This document shows, piece by piece, positions 17,761-25,645 of a stretch of 29,906 nucleotides of DNA. The stretch spans positions 1-29,906 of the forward strand of contig JADJPW010000018.1 in NCBI GenBank assembly GCA_016713035.1, read 5' to 3'. This DNA is from Verrucomicrobiaceae bacterium. Its GTDB lineage: Bacteria; Verrucomicrobiota; Verrucomicrobiia; Verrucomicrobiales; Verrucomicrobiaceae. Both the position numbers and the translations under genes were made by a program. The notes under the pieces were generated by a model. The model was given only the letters and a program-made list of their open reading frames with translations. It did no database searches and was not told the origin of the DNA. Within the stretch, counting starts at the first letter, position 1. Each line of letters opens with the position of its first letter.

Positions 17761-18333
17761 ATGAATCTCCCGAACAAGCTCACCGTCGCCCGCCTGATCC
17801 TCACGGCGGTTTTTGTCGTGTGCTTTTGTGTGCCGTTCCCAGAGCATATCAGCATCGCGGCGCTCATCTTCGGTGTGGCTTCGATCACGGATTATTTTGA
17901 TGGCAAGATCGCCCGGCAACGCGGGATCGTGACGAACTTCGGCAAGCTCTTCGATCCGCTAGCGGATAAGGTGCTGATCGCGGCGGCTTTCATCCTGCTG
18001 GTGGAAAAGGCCGAGCTGCCCGCGTGGATCGCCATCGTGGTGCTGGCGCGTGAGTTTTGTGTGACGGGCATCCGGCTCGTCGCGGCGGGTCAGGGGGCGA
18101 TTTTGGCCGCAGAGCGGCTGGGGAAGCATAAAATGCTGTGGCAGATCATCACGGTGAGCTGGTTCCTGGTGAAGCGTGCATCGAAGGAGACGATTTTCGG
18201 CTTTGCGCAGCCGCTGTATGTGCATGCGCCGGCCTGGGTGCCGAGCTTCCTGATTTATTTCACCACGCTGCTGACGCTGGTGTCTGGCTTCAGCTACTTT
18301 TGGAAAAACCGCACGCTTTTTAACGACGCATGA
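17761..18333 (+). CDS. pgsA: CDP-diacylglycerol-glycerol-3-phosphate 3-phosphatidyltransferase
   Basis: The intact 190-residue protein starts MNLPNKLTVARLILTAVFVV. The CDP-alcohol phosphotransferase motif is complete: D-Y-F-D-G-K-I-A-R at about residues 44-52, then GKLFDPLADK, giving D-x2-D-G-x2-A-R-x8-9-G-x3-D-x3-D with all metal and substrate Asp residues. Several hydrophobic helices (LTVARLILTAVFVVCFCV, VLIAAAFILLVE, FLIYFTTLLTLVSGF) make it an inner-membrane enzyme. It makes phosphatidylglycerol phosphate, the committed step to PG and cardiolipin. The N-P-N-x-L-T-x-x-R opening and the EFxVTGIRL block separate PgsA from phosphatidylserine synthase. The stop overlaps the next start (ATGA). 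Confidence 0.93.
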   Translation: MNLPNKLTVARLILTAVFVVCFCVPFPEHISIAALIFGVASITDYFDGKIARQRGIVTNFGKLFDPLADKVLIAAAFILLVEKAELPAWIAIVVLAREFCVTGIRLVAAGQGAILAAERLGKHKMLWQIITVSWFLVKRASKETIFGFAQPLYVHAPAWVPSFLIYFTTLLTLVSGFSYFWKNRTLFNDA

Positions 18334-18791
18334 ATGCTGAATCGCAAATCTCCACCCTCGGTCTGACTCTGCCACCTGCACCACCGCGCGGGGGTGTGTA
18401 TAAGCCTGTCGTGATCGTGGGCCAAGTGGCCTACGTCTCAGGTCATGGACCGTATCGTGGCCCGGATGACTACATCTGTGGCCGCGTGGGTGCTGATATG
18501 AGCCTGGAGGAGGGCAAAGCCGCCGCACGGCAAGTGGGCCTCGCGATGCTGGCGACGCTGAAGCAGGAACTAGGCAGCCTAGATCGCGTGAAGCGTGTGG
18601 TGAAGCTGCTGGGCATGGTCAATAGCACGCCGGACTTCGGCGATCACCCGAAGGTGATCAATGGATGCAGCGAGCTCTTTGGCCAAGTGTGGGGTGAGGA
18701 AAATGGCATCGGTGCCCGCAGCGCGGTGGGCATGGGCTCGCTGCCGGGGAATATTGCGGTGGAGATCGAGGGGATTTTTGAGGTGGAGTAG
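18330..18791 (+). CDS. RidA/YjgF-family protein
   Basis: The 153-residue frame is intact; its ATG overlaps the pgsA stop as ATGA, so translation is probably coupled. LPPAPPRGGVYKPVVIVGQVAYVSGHGP is the N-terminal strand pair, with ARQVGLAMLATLKQELGSLDRVKRVVKLLGMVNSTPDF in the middle. GARSAVGMGSLPGNIAVEIEGIFEV at the C terminus holds the Arg that binds the imine substrate in deaminating RidA proteins. Family members are trimeric and hydrolyse reactive enamine/imine products of PLP enzymes. This long form (about 150 residues, with the FGDHPKVINGCSELFGQVWGE segment) belongs to the YjgF-like side branch, so deaminase activity is likely but not assured. Confidence 0.88.
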   Translation: MNAESQISTLGLTLPPAPPRGGVYKPVVIVGQVAYVSGHGPYRGPDDYICGRVGADMSLEEGKAAARQVGLAMLATLKQELGSLDRVKRVVKLLGMVNSTPDFGDHPKVINGCSELFGQVWGEENGIGARSAVGMGSLPGNIAVEIEGIFEVE

Positions 18792-18850
18792 GTTCGCGGT
18801 TCTCCGTTCCCTGTTCTCCGTTCCCTGTTCTCTGTTCGCGGTTCGCGGTT
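18792..18850. repeat. Short low-complexity direct repeats
   Basis: The 59-bp spacer between two convergent stops is built from GTTC-type words. TTCTCCGTTCCCTG occurs twice in tandem, followed by a truncated copy, and is flanked by GTTCGCGGTT elements (18792-18800 and twice at 18835-18850). No stem-loop strong enough for a terminator is seen. Confidence 0.8.
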
Positions 18851-18855
18851 GTTTG

Positions 18856-20359
18856 TTACTTGCCGAAGATGGGGACGACTTTGTTGAGCAGGTCGGTGCC
18901 GGTTTTGGCGGCGTCTTCGAGTGCTTTGCTGGGGAGCTTGGCGGCGTCTTCGCCGAGGATGGGCTTGAGTAGCGTGTCGGTGGCTTTGTTGAGCACGGCG
19001 GCGGGTGTGTCGAGCACCAGGGACATGCCTGCGGCTCCGATGAGACGGGCGCTGAGGTCTTCCTGCGGAGACTGGACGCTGCCGGCGATTTTCACGCGGG
19101 TCCAATGCAGGCCGGGTGGACCGCTGGGATGTGTTTCGATGAAAATGCGGCTCTCAGCGCCAGGAATCCAGCGCAGTGCCTCGGACGTGACGCCGACCAT
19201 GAAGTCGCCGGCGATTTGATCGCCAGGGAGCAGCGTGAGGCTGCCTTCGATGCGCAGGAGACCGTTGCTCTGCACGATGATTTTTCCAATTGGGTGCCGC
19301 CGCCAGGATGTGGCTTTACCGTGGCGGTGGCGATGTCGAGCGAGAGGCGCTTGAAGCGCTCCATGCGTGTGTAGGTGGCTAGTTTTTCGAGAATGGGCAG
19401 AGTACTGAGCACACCGTCTTTGAGAGCGACATCGGCCTGCCATGTCATGGGCCGACCTGCGCCGCCATTGAAGTCGGTCTGGCCTTCAAGCTGGCCACTG
19501 AGGCTGGATTGCCATGCTTCGGGCCAAAATTCACCACAGGCACTTGGGTGGCCTTCACGGTGGCTTGCCAGTCACTGCCGAATCTGACGCTGCCGTGCAT
19601 GCTGGCTTTGGCGCGGTCTTTCCAGCGCAAGGAGGAGTCCGTGATCTGGATTTTGTCATCGGCGAGGCGGAGCGTGGCACTGACGATTTCGAGCTGGAGG
19701 GGCTGTTTTTGGCTGGGAGGCGTCACGGGCGTGCGCAGGGTGCCACCGCTGAGCTGGCCGGGGATGGTGAAGCGGCCTGGGGAGGTGGTGGCACTGCTGT
19801 AGGAGCTGAGATGAAGCCGTGACTCTGCGAGCTGCCATGCGCCGTGAGTGAGGCCGAAGCGGTCGCAGTCGAAGCCATCGACTTCCGTAACTGTGGGGAT
19901 GTAGCGGCTGATCCAGGAGGGTAAATCTGCCCCTGCGTGCTCGGCTTGATGCGCGGACTCTTTTGGAGATGCGGGAATGCGGCTGAGGGTGATCTCATCC
20001 GCACCTGCGCTCTGGATGTGCCATGCGCCACGGCGGATGGCCCCGAAGTCCAGTGCGGCTCGCAGCTCCCGCGCGGCGATTTGCCATCCGGCGGCTGTTT
20101 CGATGTCCACATCACTGCTGGTGGCGGCATCATTTTGCCAAACGGGGCTCGCAATGCTGGCGTGGCCGCCAAAGCGGCTTTCGAGCTGTTTTTCCACGAG
20201 TGCGGGAAATGCATCACTTCGGAGAAAACGCTGGATGTAGCCCGCGACGAGCGATGGCAGCGCTAGCACGAGTACAGCCCCCAAAATGAGCAAGAACCCG
20301 CCTAGCCACACGAGCCAGCGGAGTGAGGAAGAGCGGCGTTGGAGTGGGCGGCGGCGCAT
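18856..20359 (-). CDS. AsmA-like membrane-anchored protein, two frameshifts
   Basis: ATG 20359 starts MRRRPLQRRSSSLRW, a basic head, followed by one membrane helix (LVWLGGFLLILGAVLVLALPSLVAGYI). The rest should lie in the periplasm. The text is rich in beta strands with long polar loops: VEKQLESRFGGHASIASPVWQ, AGWQIAARELRAALDFGAIRRGAWHIQSAGADEI, LQLEIVSATLRLADDKIQITDSSLRWKDRAKASMHGSVRFGSDW. This is the style of AsmA/TamB-like proteins with repeated short strand units. The frame breaks near 19505 and again near 19285, continuing as VALKDGVLSTLPILEKLATYTRMERFKRLSLDIATATV and then GLLRIEGSLTLLPGDQIAGDFMVGV. The end is LLNKVVPIFGK at 18856. About 500 residues in all. AsmA-like proteins bridge or shape the cell envelope; the exact role here is unknown. 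Confidence 0.6.
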
Positions 20360-20426
20360 GTGGGGGTATTCCTGGTAAGGCTTACGTATGAAATGGCGAA
20401 GTGAACCTGGAGCCAATCAAACAGAT

Positions 20427-20584
20427 GACAGGATTTACAAGATTACAGGATTATGCAGGATTTGCCTTGGGTAACTCGGTGGAGTTGCGACGATTTGAAA
20501 ATTCTGCCGTCTCTATTGTTAAACCGGCATCGAGTGAAAAACCGTTAATCCTGCATAATCCTGAAAATCTTGTTAATCCTGTCC
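20427..20584. repeat. Long inverted repeat (arms of about 37 and 40 bp)
   Basis: The left arm (20427-20463) and the reverse complement of the right arm (20545-20584) agree at nearly all positions: both read GACAGGATT-w-ACAAGATT-n-CAGGATTATGCAGGATT. Three AGGATT words lie within each arm. The loop between them is about 80 bp and is AT-richer than its surroundings. The element fills the gap between the AsmA-like gene and the SHD1 protease gene, both on the minus strand. It could fold into a large hairpin in RNA or a cruciform in DNA, or be a small non-coding mobile element. No frame inside it is convincing. Confidence 0.9.
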
Positions 20585-20653
20585 TCCTTTGAGTTTACTT
20601 CGATTGGCATCCTTGTGATGCGTAAGTAGGGATTCCTGGCTCCGGCGGGCGGA

Positions 20654-22135
20654 TCAGAAGCCGACGACGTAAAAGAAGCCCTGGGAGACGAGCTCGGCCT
20701 CTTGCATGGTGATCCAGCGTTCTTTGAAGCGCTCGCCCCAACTGTCGCTGAAGGCGATTTCGCCCGTTTCTTTGTTGTACCCGATGATGAGGACGACGTG
20801 GCCGGATTCTTTGTCTTTGCGCAGCAGGGTGGAGGCAGCTTCGCCAGCGACTTTGGTCTTCCACTCGGCCCAGTTGGTGACGTCTTTGCGGGCTTTGGTG
20901 CGATCGTTGGCGACTTTGTTGAAGTCATCGGTGCTGAAGAGGGTCCAGATGACAGGCACTCCTTTGTCGATGTACTTTTGCAGCTCTTTGAGCTTCATTT
21001 CGCCCTGCCAGGCGTCAAAGGAGCGCTGCTTGCTGCGGATCTGCTTGGCCATGCCTTCAAAGATGGCCTGCATGCTGGTGCCACCGCCGAAGCCGGTGTC
21101 TCCTTTGTTGGCGATGATGTATGTCCGCCGGGATGCCGAGGAAGCGCATGGCACGCTCTGCGGTGGCGGGGCGCAGTAGCCTTTGGGCCCCTGATCGACC
21201 ATGGGGATGTCGCCGATGACGATGTCGCCATTTTCACGCTTCTCGATATTGGCCAAAGCACGCTCACGGATCACCTTGTCCACGGTGTCTGCGACTTTGC
21301 CGCCAGCATCCGCGAAGGCGCTAGGGACGAGCTGGATGCCGACGTACTCGCCTTCCACATCGGCCAGGAGGATACTGTGGCCGCGCCAGTCCCAGCGCAG
21401 CATGGTCTCACGCACGGACTGGCTATCGCCGATGCGCTCCTTCACTGGTGCACCGAGTGTTTTGGTCAAAGCGGCGGTGATGGCAGTGACGTCCTTGTCC
21501 ATGGCGGTGCGGACGATGGAGGCGGCCTTGGCAGGCGGTGTGTCACGGTCAAAGTGCATCTCACCACCGCCTTTGGCACTGAAGAGGTCACCTTTGTTCG
21601 CGAAGACGATGGAGAAGGCGGTGACTTTGTCGTTTTCCGCATACATGGCGACGGAGAAGGGATGCGTGCCGAACATCTGGTAATCATCCTTGGTGTAGGA
21701 GCGGTAGCTGCTGGTGAGCTTGGTCTTCGATTCGGATGGGATGCCGAGTTTGGTGGCGATCTCTTCGGCCGAGCTGTCCCAGAGGGCTGCCTCGCCGAAA
21801 AGGGGCTGACCGACGGCCTCATTCACGACTTCTGGGGCGAGTTTATCATTCGGGCCGGCTTTGTAGGCAGGGCGTGGGGCGGTGGCGGTGGCTGGAGCCG
21901 CAGATGGGGTGGCTGTCTTCAGATACGCCTGATCTGCGGCACTGAGGCTAGCGATTGCCAGGGTGAACTGCTGGCCGTTGGCCATGGCGATGGTGACATT
22001 GGTGCCATTCACCGCGACGAGGCGTGCCTGGATGGCCTTCCCCTGCGCATTGGTGAAGGTGCGCATCTCTGCCTGCTGCGCGGTGGCAGTGTGAGCTGCG
22101 AAGAGGAGAAGAAAGAGGCCTGCGAGGTGCTTCAG
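20654..22135 (-). CDS. Exported SHD1-domain protein with C39-like (papain-fold) peptidase domain
   Basis: The open frame has its first ATG at 22066. Translation upstream in the same frame gives LKHLAGLFLLLFAAHTATAQQ, a clear signal peptide, beginning at a CTG (22135) with AAAGG just upstream. Either CTG is the start or an ATG was misread. The mature N terminus is an SHD1 domain (MRTFTNAQGKAIQARLVAVNG, VTIAMANGQQFTLAIASLS), common in PVC proteins. A middle part of about 200 residues is unrecognised. The C-terminal domain has DIPMVDQGPKGYCAP with the presumed catalytic Cys and SGHVVLIIGYNKETGEIAFSDSWG with the His and Asn/Asp, as in C39-like peptidases. Just after the Cys, residues PPQSVPCASSASRRT are out of frame: shifting gives ATAERAMRFLGIPAD, so two compensating indels lie near 21130-21170. 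It is presumably a periplasmic protease. Confidence 0.75.
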   Translation of the reverse strand: MKHLAGLFLLLFAAHTATAQQAEMRTFTNAQGKAIQARLVAVNGTNVTIAMANGQQFTLAIASLSAADQAYLKTATPSAAPATATAPRPAYKAGPNDKLAPEVVNEAVGQPLFGEAALWDSSAEEIATKLGIPSESKTKLTSSYRSYTKDDYQMFGTHPFSVAMYAENDKVTAFSIVFANKGDLFSAKGGGEMHFDRDTPPAKAASIVRTAMDKDVTAITAALTKTLGAPVKERIGDSQSVRETMLRWDWRGHSILLADVEGEYVGIQLVPSAFADAGGKVADTVDKVIRERALANIEKRENGDIVIGDIPMVDQGPKGYCAPPPQSVPCASSASRRTYIIANKGDTGFGGGTSMQAIFEGMAKQIRSKQRSFDAWQGEMKLKELQKYIDKGVPVIWTLFSTDDFNKVANDRTKARKDVTNWAEWKTKVAGEAASTLLRKDKESGHVVLIIGYNKETGEIAFSDSWGERFKERWITMQEAELVSQGFFYVVGF

Positions 22136-22193
22136 CGCCCGCCTTTACCGGAAAGGCGCGTAGCGGTCAAGATGGCTCATGCATCGTCGCGAC

Positions 22194-23021
22194 TTACTTG
22201 CTCATGTAGCGCAGGACCTGGCCAAAGTGCTGCGCATGTCCTTCCGATCGACGATCATGTCCACCAGCCCATGCTGGAGCATGAACTCGGCCCGTCTGGA
22301 AGCCAGGGGCAGATCTGCATGCGTCGTTTCTTTGACCACGCGTGGGCCAGCGAAGCCGATCATGCACTTTGGCTCTGCGATGATGAGATCCCCCAGCGTG
22401 GCGTAGCTGGCCGTGACGCCGCCCGTCGTGGGATGCGTGAGGACGGAGATGAAGGGCAGCCGCGCCTCTGCATGGCGTGCGAGGGCACCACTGGTCTTCG
22501 CCATCTGCATGAGGCTGAGGATGCCCTCATGCATGCGGGCACCGCCGGAGGCGGAAAAGACGATGACGGGCTTTTTCTCCGCCGTGGCGGCCTCGATGGC
22601 GCGGGTGATTTTCTCCCCCACGACGCTGCCCATGCTGGCTCCGAGGAAGCGGAAGTCCATGATGGCCAGTAGCACAGCGATGTCTTCGATCTTGCCGCGT
22701 CCGGTGACGACCGCCTCGCCGAGGCCGGTTTTCTTCTGGTAGGCCTTCACTTTGTCGAGGTAGCCTTTGAAGCCGAGGGCGTTCACCGAGTCGAGCTTGG
22801 CGTCCATTTCCTGAAAACTGCCTTCATCGACGAGGCTGACGATGCGCTCACCGCTGCTGATGGTGAAGTGGTAGCTGCAATGCGTGCAGACGCGGAGGTT
22901 CTTGGTGAGGGCGTCCTCAAAGAGGCTTTCGTTGCAGGAGGGGCACTTGGTCCAAAGCCCTTCTGGCATGTCTTTCTTCTTTCGCCGAGGTCATCGACGC
23001 TGCGTTTCTTGAAAAATCCAT
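22194..23021 (-). CDS. accD: Acetyl-CoA carboxylase carboxyltransferase subunit beta, frameshifted at both ends
   Basis: The central frame (22969-22202) carries the N-terminal zinc ribbon C-P-S-C...C-T-H-C, then YHFTISSGERIVSLVD, GFKGYLDKVKAYQKKTG and the crotonase-type core GASMGSVVGEKITRAIE, VIVFSASGGARMHEGILSLMQMAKTS, LTHPTTGGVTASYATLGD and EPKCMIGFAGPRVV. These define AccD, half of the enzyme that transfers carboxyl from biotin to acetyl-CoA. Upstream, GFFKKRSVDDLGER lies in another frame. It fits the usual start M-G-F-F-K-K at ATG 23021 if one G is missing there and one more base shifts near 22975. At the 3' end a shift gives LRYMSK and the stop at 22194-22196. The length then matches the family (about 275 residues). 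Neither accA nor another fatty-acid gene is adjacent. Confidence 0.92.
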
Positions 23022-23224
23022 GGAAAATAAATGTGTAGTTGATCCGCTGCACAGCGCAGACGGGAGGCCCCTGGCCCATCTCCCCGGTTAAAAAAGTCGC
23101 GGGAGCGGCATGGACGGCCTGCAAACGCCGTCCCGCCAGAGCAGGAGCCGCCCCAGCCTAGACTGGAAGCGGACGACGATCCTAGGCGGGGTTTGAAAAG
23201 CTGGCAATAGCGGTGTTCTGCCCA

Positions 23225-23267
23225 CAAAAAAGCCGGGGAGGGCCATTTTGGTGGCTCCTCCCCGGCT
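23225..23267 (-). terminator. Rho-independent terminator of the sialate O-acetylesterase gene
   Basis: The arms AGCCGGGGAGG (23231-23241) and CCTCCCCGGCT (23257-23267) pair perfectly, with an inner GCCA/TGGC pairing near the loop. Read on the minus strand, the stem is followed at once by a run of six T. It starts 26 nt after the stop of the gene ending at 23293. Confidence 0.88.
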
Positions 23268-23292
23268 GGAATGATGCGAATTGAAGGGACGA

Positions 23293-24854
23293 TTACTTCG
23301 GCTGCGTGATCATGGGGAAGCTATCACTGCGGAAGGGAGTCACAGGCAGGCCCTCCTTGCTGAAGAGATTGCACACCGGATTATCACTCCAGGCGTAGCG
23401 CACGGCGATGGGTTTTGCCACGCCAGCAGCGCTGACTTCGATCTTGTCGGTGCCGACGAGCTTGCCCGTGGCCCAGACCCAATTTTTATCCTCGCCGCAG
23501 ATAGCGAGGCCTTTGATCAAAGCAGCGTCGTCAAAGGAGTAGAGGCTGCTGCCAAAGGTATCCAGCGTGACGATGGCCTTATTCCCGACGATCTCGATGC
23601 TCTTGTACTCAGGGCTGCGGAAGGGGGATCTCTTGCCTTTAGTCCTGGCCAGTGCGAGGCGCACCAGGCGGTCTGCCACATCGCGCTTGTTGCGCGGGTG
23701 GATGTCGCGGCCTTCGCCGATGTCGATGATGACGGCCTGGCCGCCGTTTTTGATGGCGCTTTGGGTCTTGGTCTGGCTCTCACGCAGCTCTGCCCAGTCG
23801 CTGTCGCCAGGCAGTGGCTTCTCGGGTTTGAAATCGGCCAACTGCACCCAGTAGAAGGGGAAATCACCCTGCTGCCACTCATTGCGCCAATGCTGGATCA
23901 TGAGCGGGAAGAGGTAGCCATACTCAAAGGCGCGGGAGGCATTGCTCTCGCCCTGATACCAGATGGCCCCCTTGATGCCGTAGCCGATGGTGGGGCGCAA
24001 AACGCCGTTGTAGATGTTTGCAGGGCGATTGTTGCCAGAGAGCTGCTGCTGCGGGCTCTGTGGAGCACGCTCGTTGAAGGGCTTTTTGGCGGCTTTGGCC
24101 TCCTCGGAGCGTTTTTTCCATCCCGCGAGTGCGGTTTCGTATTTCTGCTTCGCAGCATCACTGGTGAGGTCTTTTTCACGGGTAGCCCAGCCATCGAGCA
24201 GGGTTTTGAAGCGTCCATCCTTCTCCAGCACATCGCGGCGCACCCAGGCCTCCGCTGCGCTGCCGCCCCAGGCATTGTCGATGAGCCCCACGGGCACATC
24301 CAGCGCCTGATGGAGCGTACGGCCAAAGAGAAAGCCCACACCGCTGAACTCGCCTACATTCGCAGGTGAGCACTCTGCCCACTCACCCTTGAAGTCATCC
24401 TGCGGCTCCTGCGTGCCGACCTGCGGCACGGAAATGAGGCGATCTGCGGAAATTTCGCCGTCGCGATCTCCAAATCTCCATCATAGCTCTGCGCCACGGT
24501 CCACTGCATGTTCGACTGGCCGGAGCAGATCCACACCTCACCGACGAGGATGTTTTTGAGCTCGACCTTATTCGTGCCGGCGATGCTCATGGTGGCGGGT
24601 TTTGCACTGGCAGGCACGGGATCGAGCTTCACGGTCCATTTCCCCTTGGCATCGGCCACCGCTGACTTGGTCTGGCCACCAAAACTCACCGTGACCTTCG
24701 TACCCGGCGTGTCCCAGCCCCAGATAGGATTCGCGTTCTTTTGCTGGAGCACCATGTGATCGCCGATGATGGCGGGCAGCTTGATTTCAGCGTGCGCAGC
24801 CGTGGTGAGCAGCGCTAGGAGGAGTGAGCAGAGCGAGAGTCTAGGCGAGTGCAT
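23293..24854 (-). CDS. Sialate O-acetylesterase-like exported esterase (SASA), one frameshift
   Basis: ATG 24854 gives a signal peptide (LSLCSLLLALLTTAAHAEI). Then come LPAIIGDHMVLQQ, a beta-sandwich insert (WGWDTPGTKVTVSFGGQTKSAVAD) and VGEVWICSGQSNMQWTV, whose Ser in G-Q-S-N-M is the nucleophile. Near 24450 the frame shifts and continues ISVPQVGTQEPQDDF and SGVGFLFGRTLHQALDVPVGLIDNAWGGSAAEAW. GAIWYQGESNA is the second SGNH-type block, and DIGEGRDIHPRNKRDVADRL supplies the catalytic Asp-x-His. A C-terminal beta domain ends with PFRSDSFPMITQPK. The total of about 520 residues is normal. The family removes O-acetyl groups from sialic acids or, in PVC bacteria, more likely from plant or algal glycans. 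It is a single gene with its own terminator. Confidence 0.9.
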
Positions 24855-25090
24855 GTGGTGATTGATTCAGGGTCGGATCAAACGGGCCACGCCGCGAGGT
24901 CTATCAGTCCAACATGGACGGCGTGGAATCCATGCTCCGGCGGTACCATGTAGTGGGTTTTATCTCTTTTAAAAAGACAAATGACCTCCGCTCAAACAGC
25001 CGCCCTCCAAGAAAAGCTCGCACTGGGTGGTGACAGCTTGGCAGTGGTTGTTGGAGTGATCTTGACCGTGGTCAGCTCGCATCCAGCCCG

Positions 25091-25119
25091 TTGACCTTGG
25101 GGGTGATGTTGGATACAGT
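25091..25119 (+). promoter_or_regulatory. Candidate sigma-70 promoter of the toxin-antitoxin operon
   Basis: TTGACC (25091-25096), a 17-nt spacer and TACAGT (25114-25119) match five and four of the six consensus bases. The antitoxin ATG (25125) is only 5 nt beyond the -10 box, so transcription from here would give an almost leaderless mRNA. No Shine-Dalgarno sequence lies in between. Confidence 0.35.
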
Positions 25120-25124
25120 CCCCC

Positions 25125-25355
25125 ATGAACGCAACTTACGAATCCGTGATCTCCTCCGCGATGCAGCTTGCTCCGCAGGACCGCTGCCGGGTGGCAGCCA
25201 GCCTGTGGGAGTCCACCCGCTTGCGTGTGGTGGAGGTCGATGATGATCTGGAGTCCATGCTCGATCAGCGTGAGGCCGAGTTGGAGAAGAACCCATCCCT
25301 CGAAATCAGCCACGAGGCGTTTCTCGGTCACTTTTCGAATCGCCGTCGGTCGTGA
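25125..25355 (+). CDS. Type II antitoxin (addiction-module component, TIGR02574-like)
   Basis: The intact 76-residue frame begins MNATYESVISSAMQLAPQDRCRVAASLWEST. The pattern of a first helix, then L-x-P-x-x-R-x-x-x-A-x-x-L-x-x-S, is that of the short putative addiction module component family. The second half is very acidic (VVEVDDDLESMLDQREAELEKNP) and ends with a basic tail. The protein should bind and neutralise the toxin encoded next; the start of the toxin frame overlaps its stop. Antitoxins of this type usually repress their own operon, but no operator is evident. The call rests on size, position and the N-terminal pattern. Confidence 0.75.
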   Translation: MNATYESVISSAMQLAPQDRCRVAASLWESTRLRVVEVDDDLESMLDQREAELEKNPSLEISHEAFLGHFSNRRRS

Positions 25356-25642
25356 AGCTGACTTATCACATCGCCGTTCAACGCGAAGTGGATGATGCTT
25401 GTGCTTGGTATGATGAGCGCAAGGACCGCTTGGGTGATGAATACTTTCAGGAGGTCGAACGTGTCCTGGCGCAGATCACAGACAATCCACAAGCCTTCCC
25501 GCAGGCATCACGGGGACGACGCAAGGCTCATCTGAAGCGCTTTCCATACACGATCTTCTACCGCATCCATCCCGACCGTGTCCGTGTTTTGTCCATCCGA
25601 CATGACAAACGGCATCCGAACTATGGTGCGGGGAGGAAGTGA
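25352..25642 (+). CDS. RelE/ParE-family toxin
   Basis: The 96-residue frame starts at GTG 25352, overlapping the antitoxin stop as GTGA. The reading KLTYHIAVQREVDDACAWYDERKDRLGDEYFQEVERVLAQI is the two-helix N-terminal part of the ParE/RelE superfamily. RRKAHLKRFPYTIFYRIHPDRVRVLSIRHDKRHPNYG is the beta sheet with the conserved RFPY-x-I-x-Y and the final RHxxRxPxYW-like motif (here RHDKRHPNYG). RelE members cut mRNA on the ribosome and ParE members poison gyrase; sequence alone does not decide which. It ends 3 nt short of the converging DUF4375 gene. Confidence 0.88.
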   Translation: MKLTYHIAVQREVDDACAWYDERKDRLGDEYFQEVERVLAQITDNPQAFPQASRGRRKAHLKRFPYTIFYRIHPDRVRVLSIRHDKRHPNYGAGRK

Positions 25643-25645
25643 GCT

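Noticed and set aside
20702..22672. 656-codon plus-strand open frame
   Set aside because: It lies opposite the SHD1-protease and accD genes, which show family motifs; the plus-strand text has no recognisable domain and is a by-product of GC-rich antisense codons.
23281..24369. 362-codon plus-strand open frame
   Set aside because: It is antisense to the sialate O-acetylesterase, which has G-Q-S-N-M and D-x-H motifs and its own terminator.
24980..25093. 37-codon plus-strand ORF (MTSAQTAALQEKLALGGDSL and on)
   Set aside because: It vaguely resembles the first helix of an HTH domain, but it is too short and unsupported by start signals; it may be a remnant.
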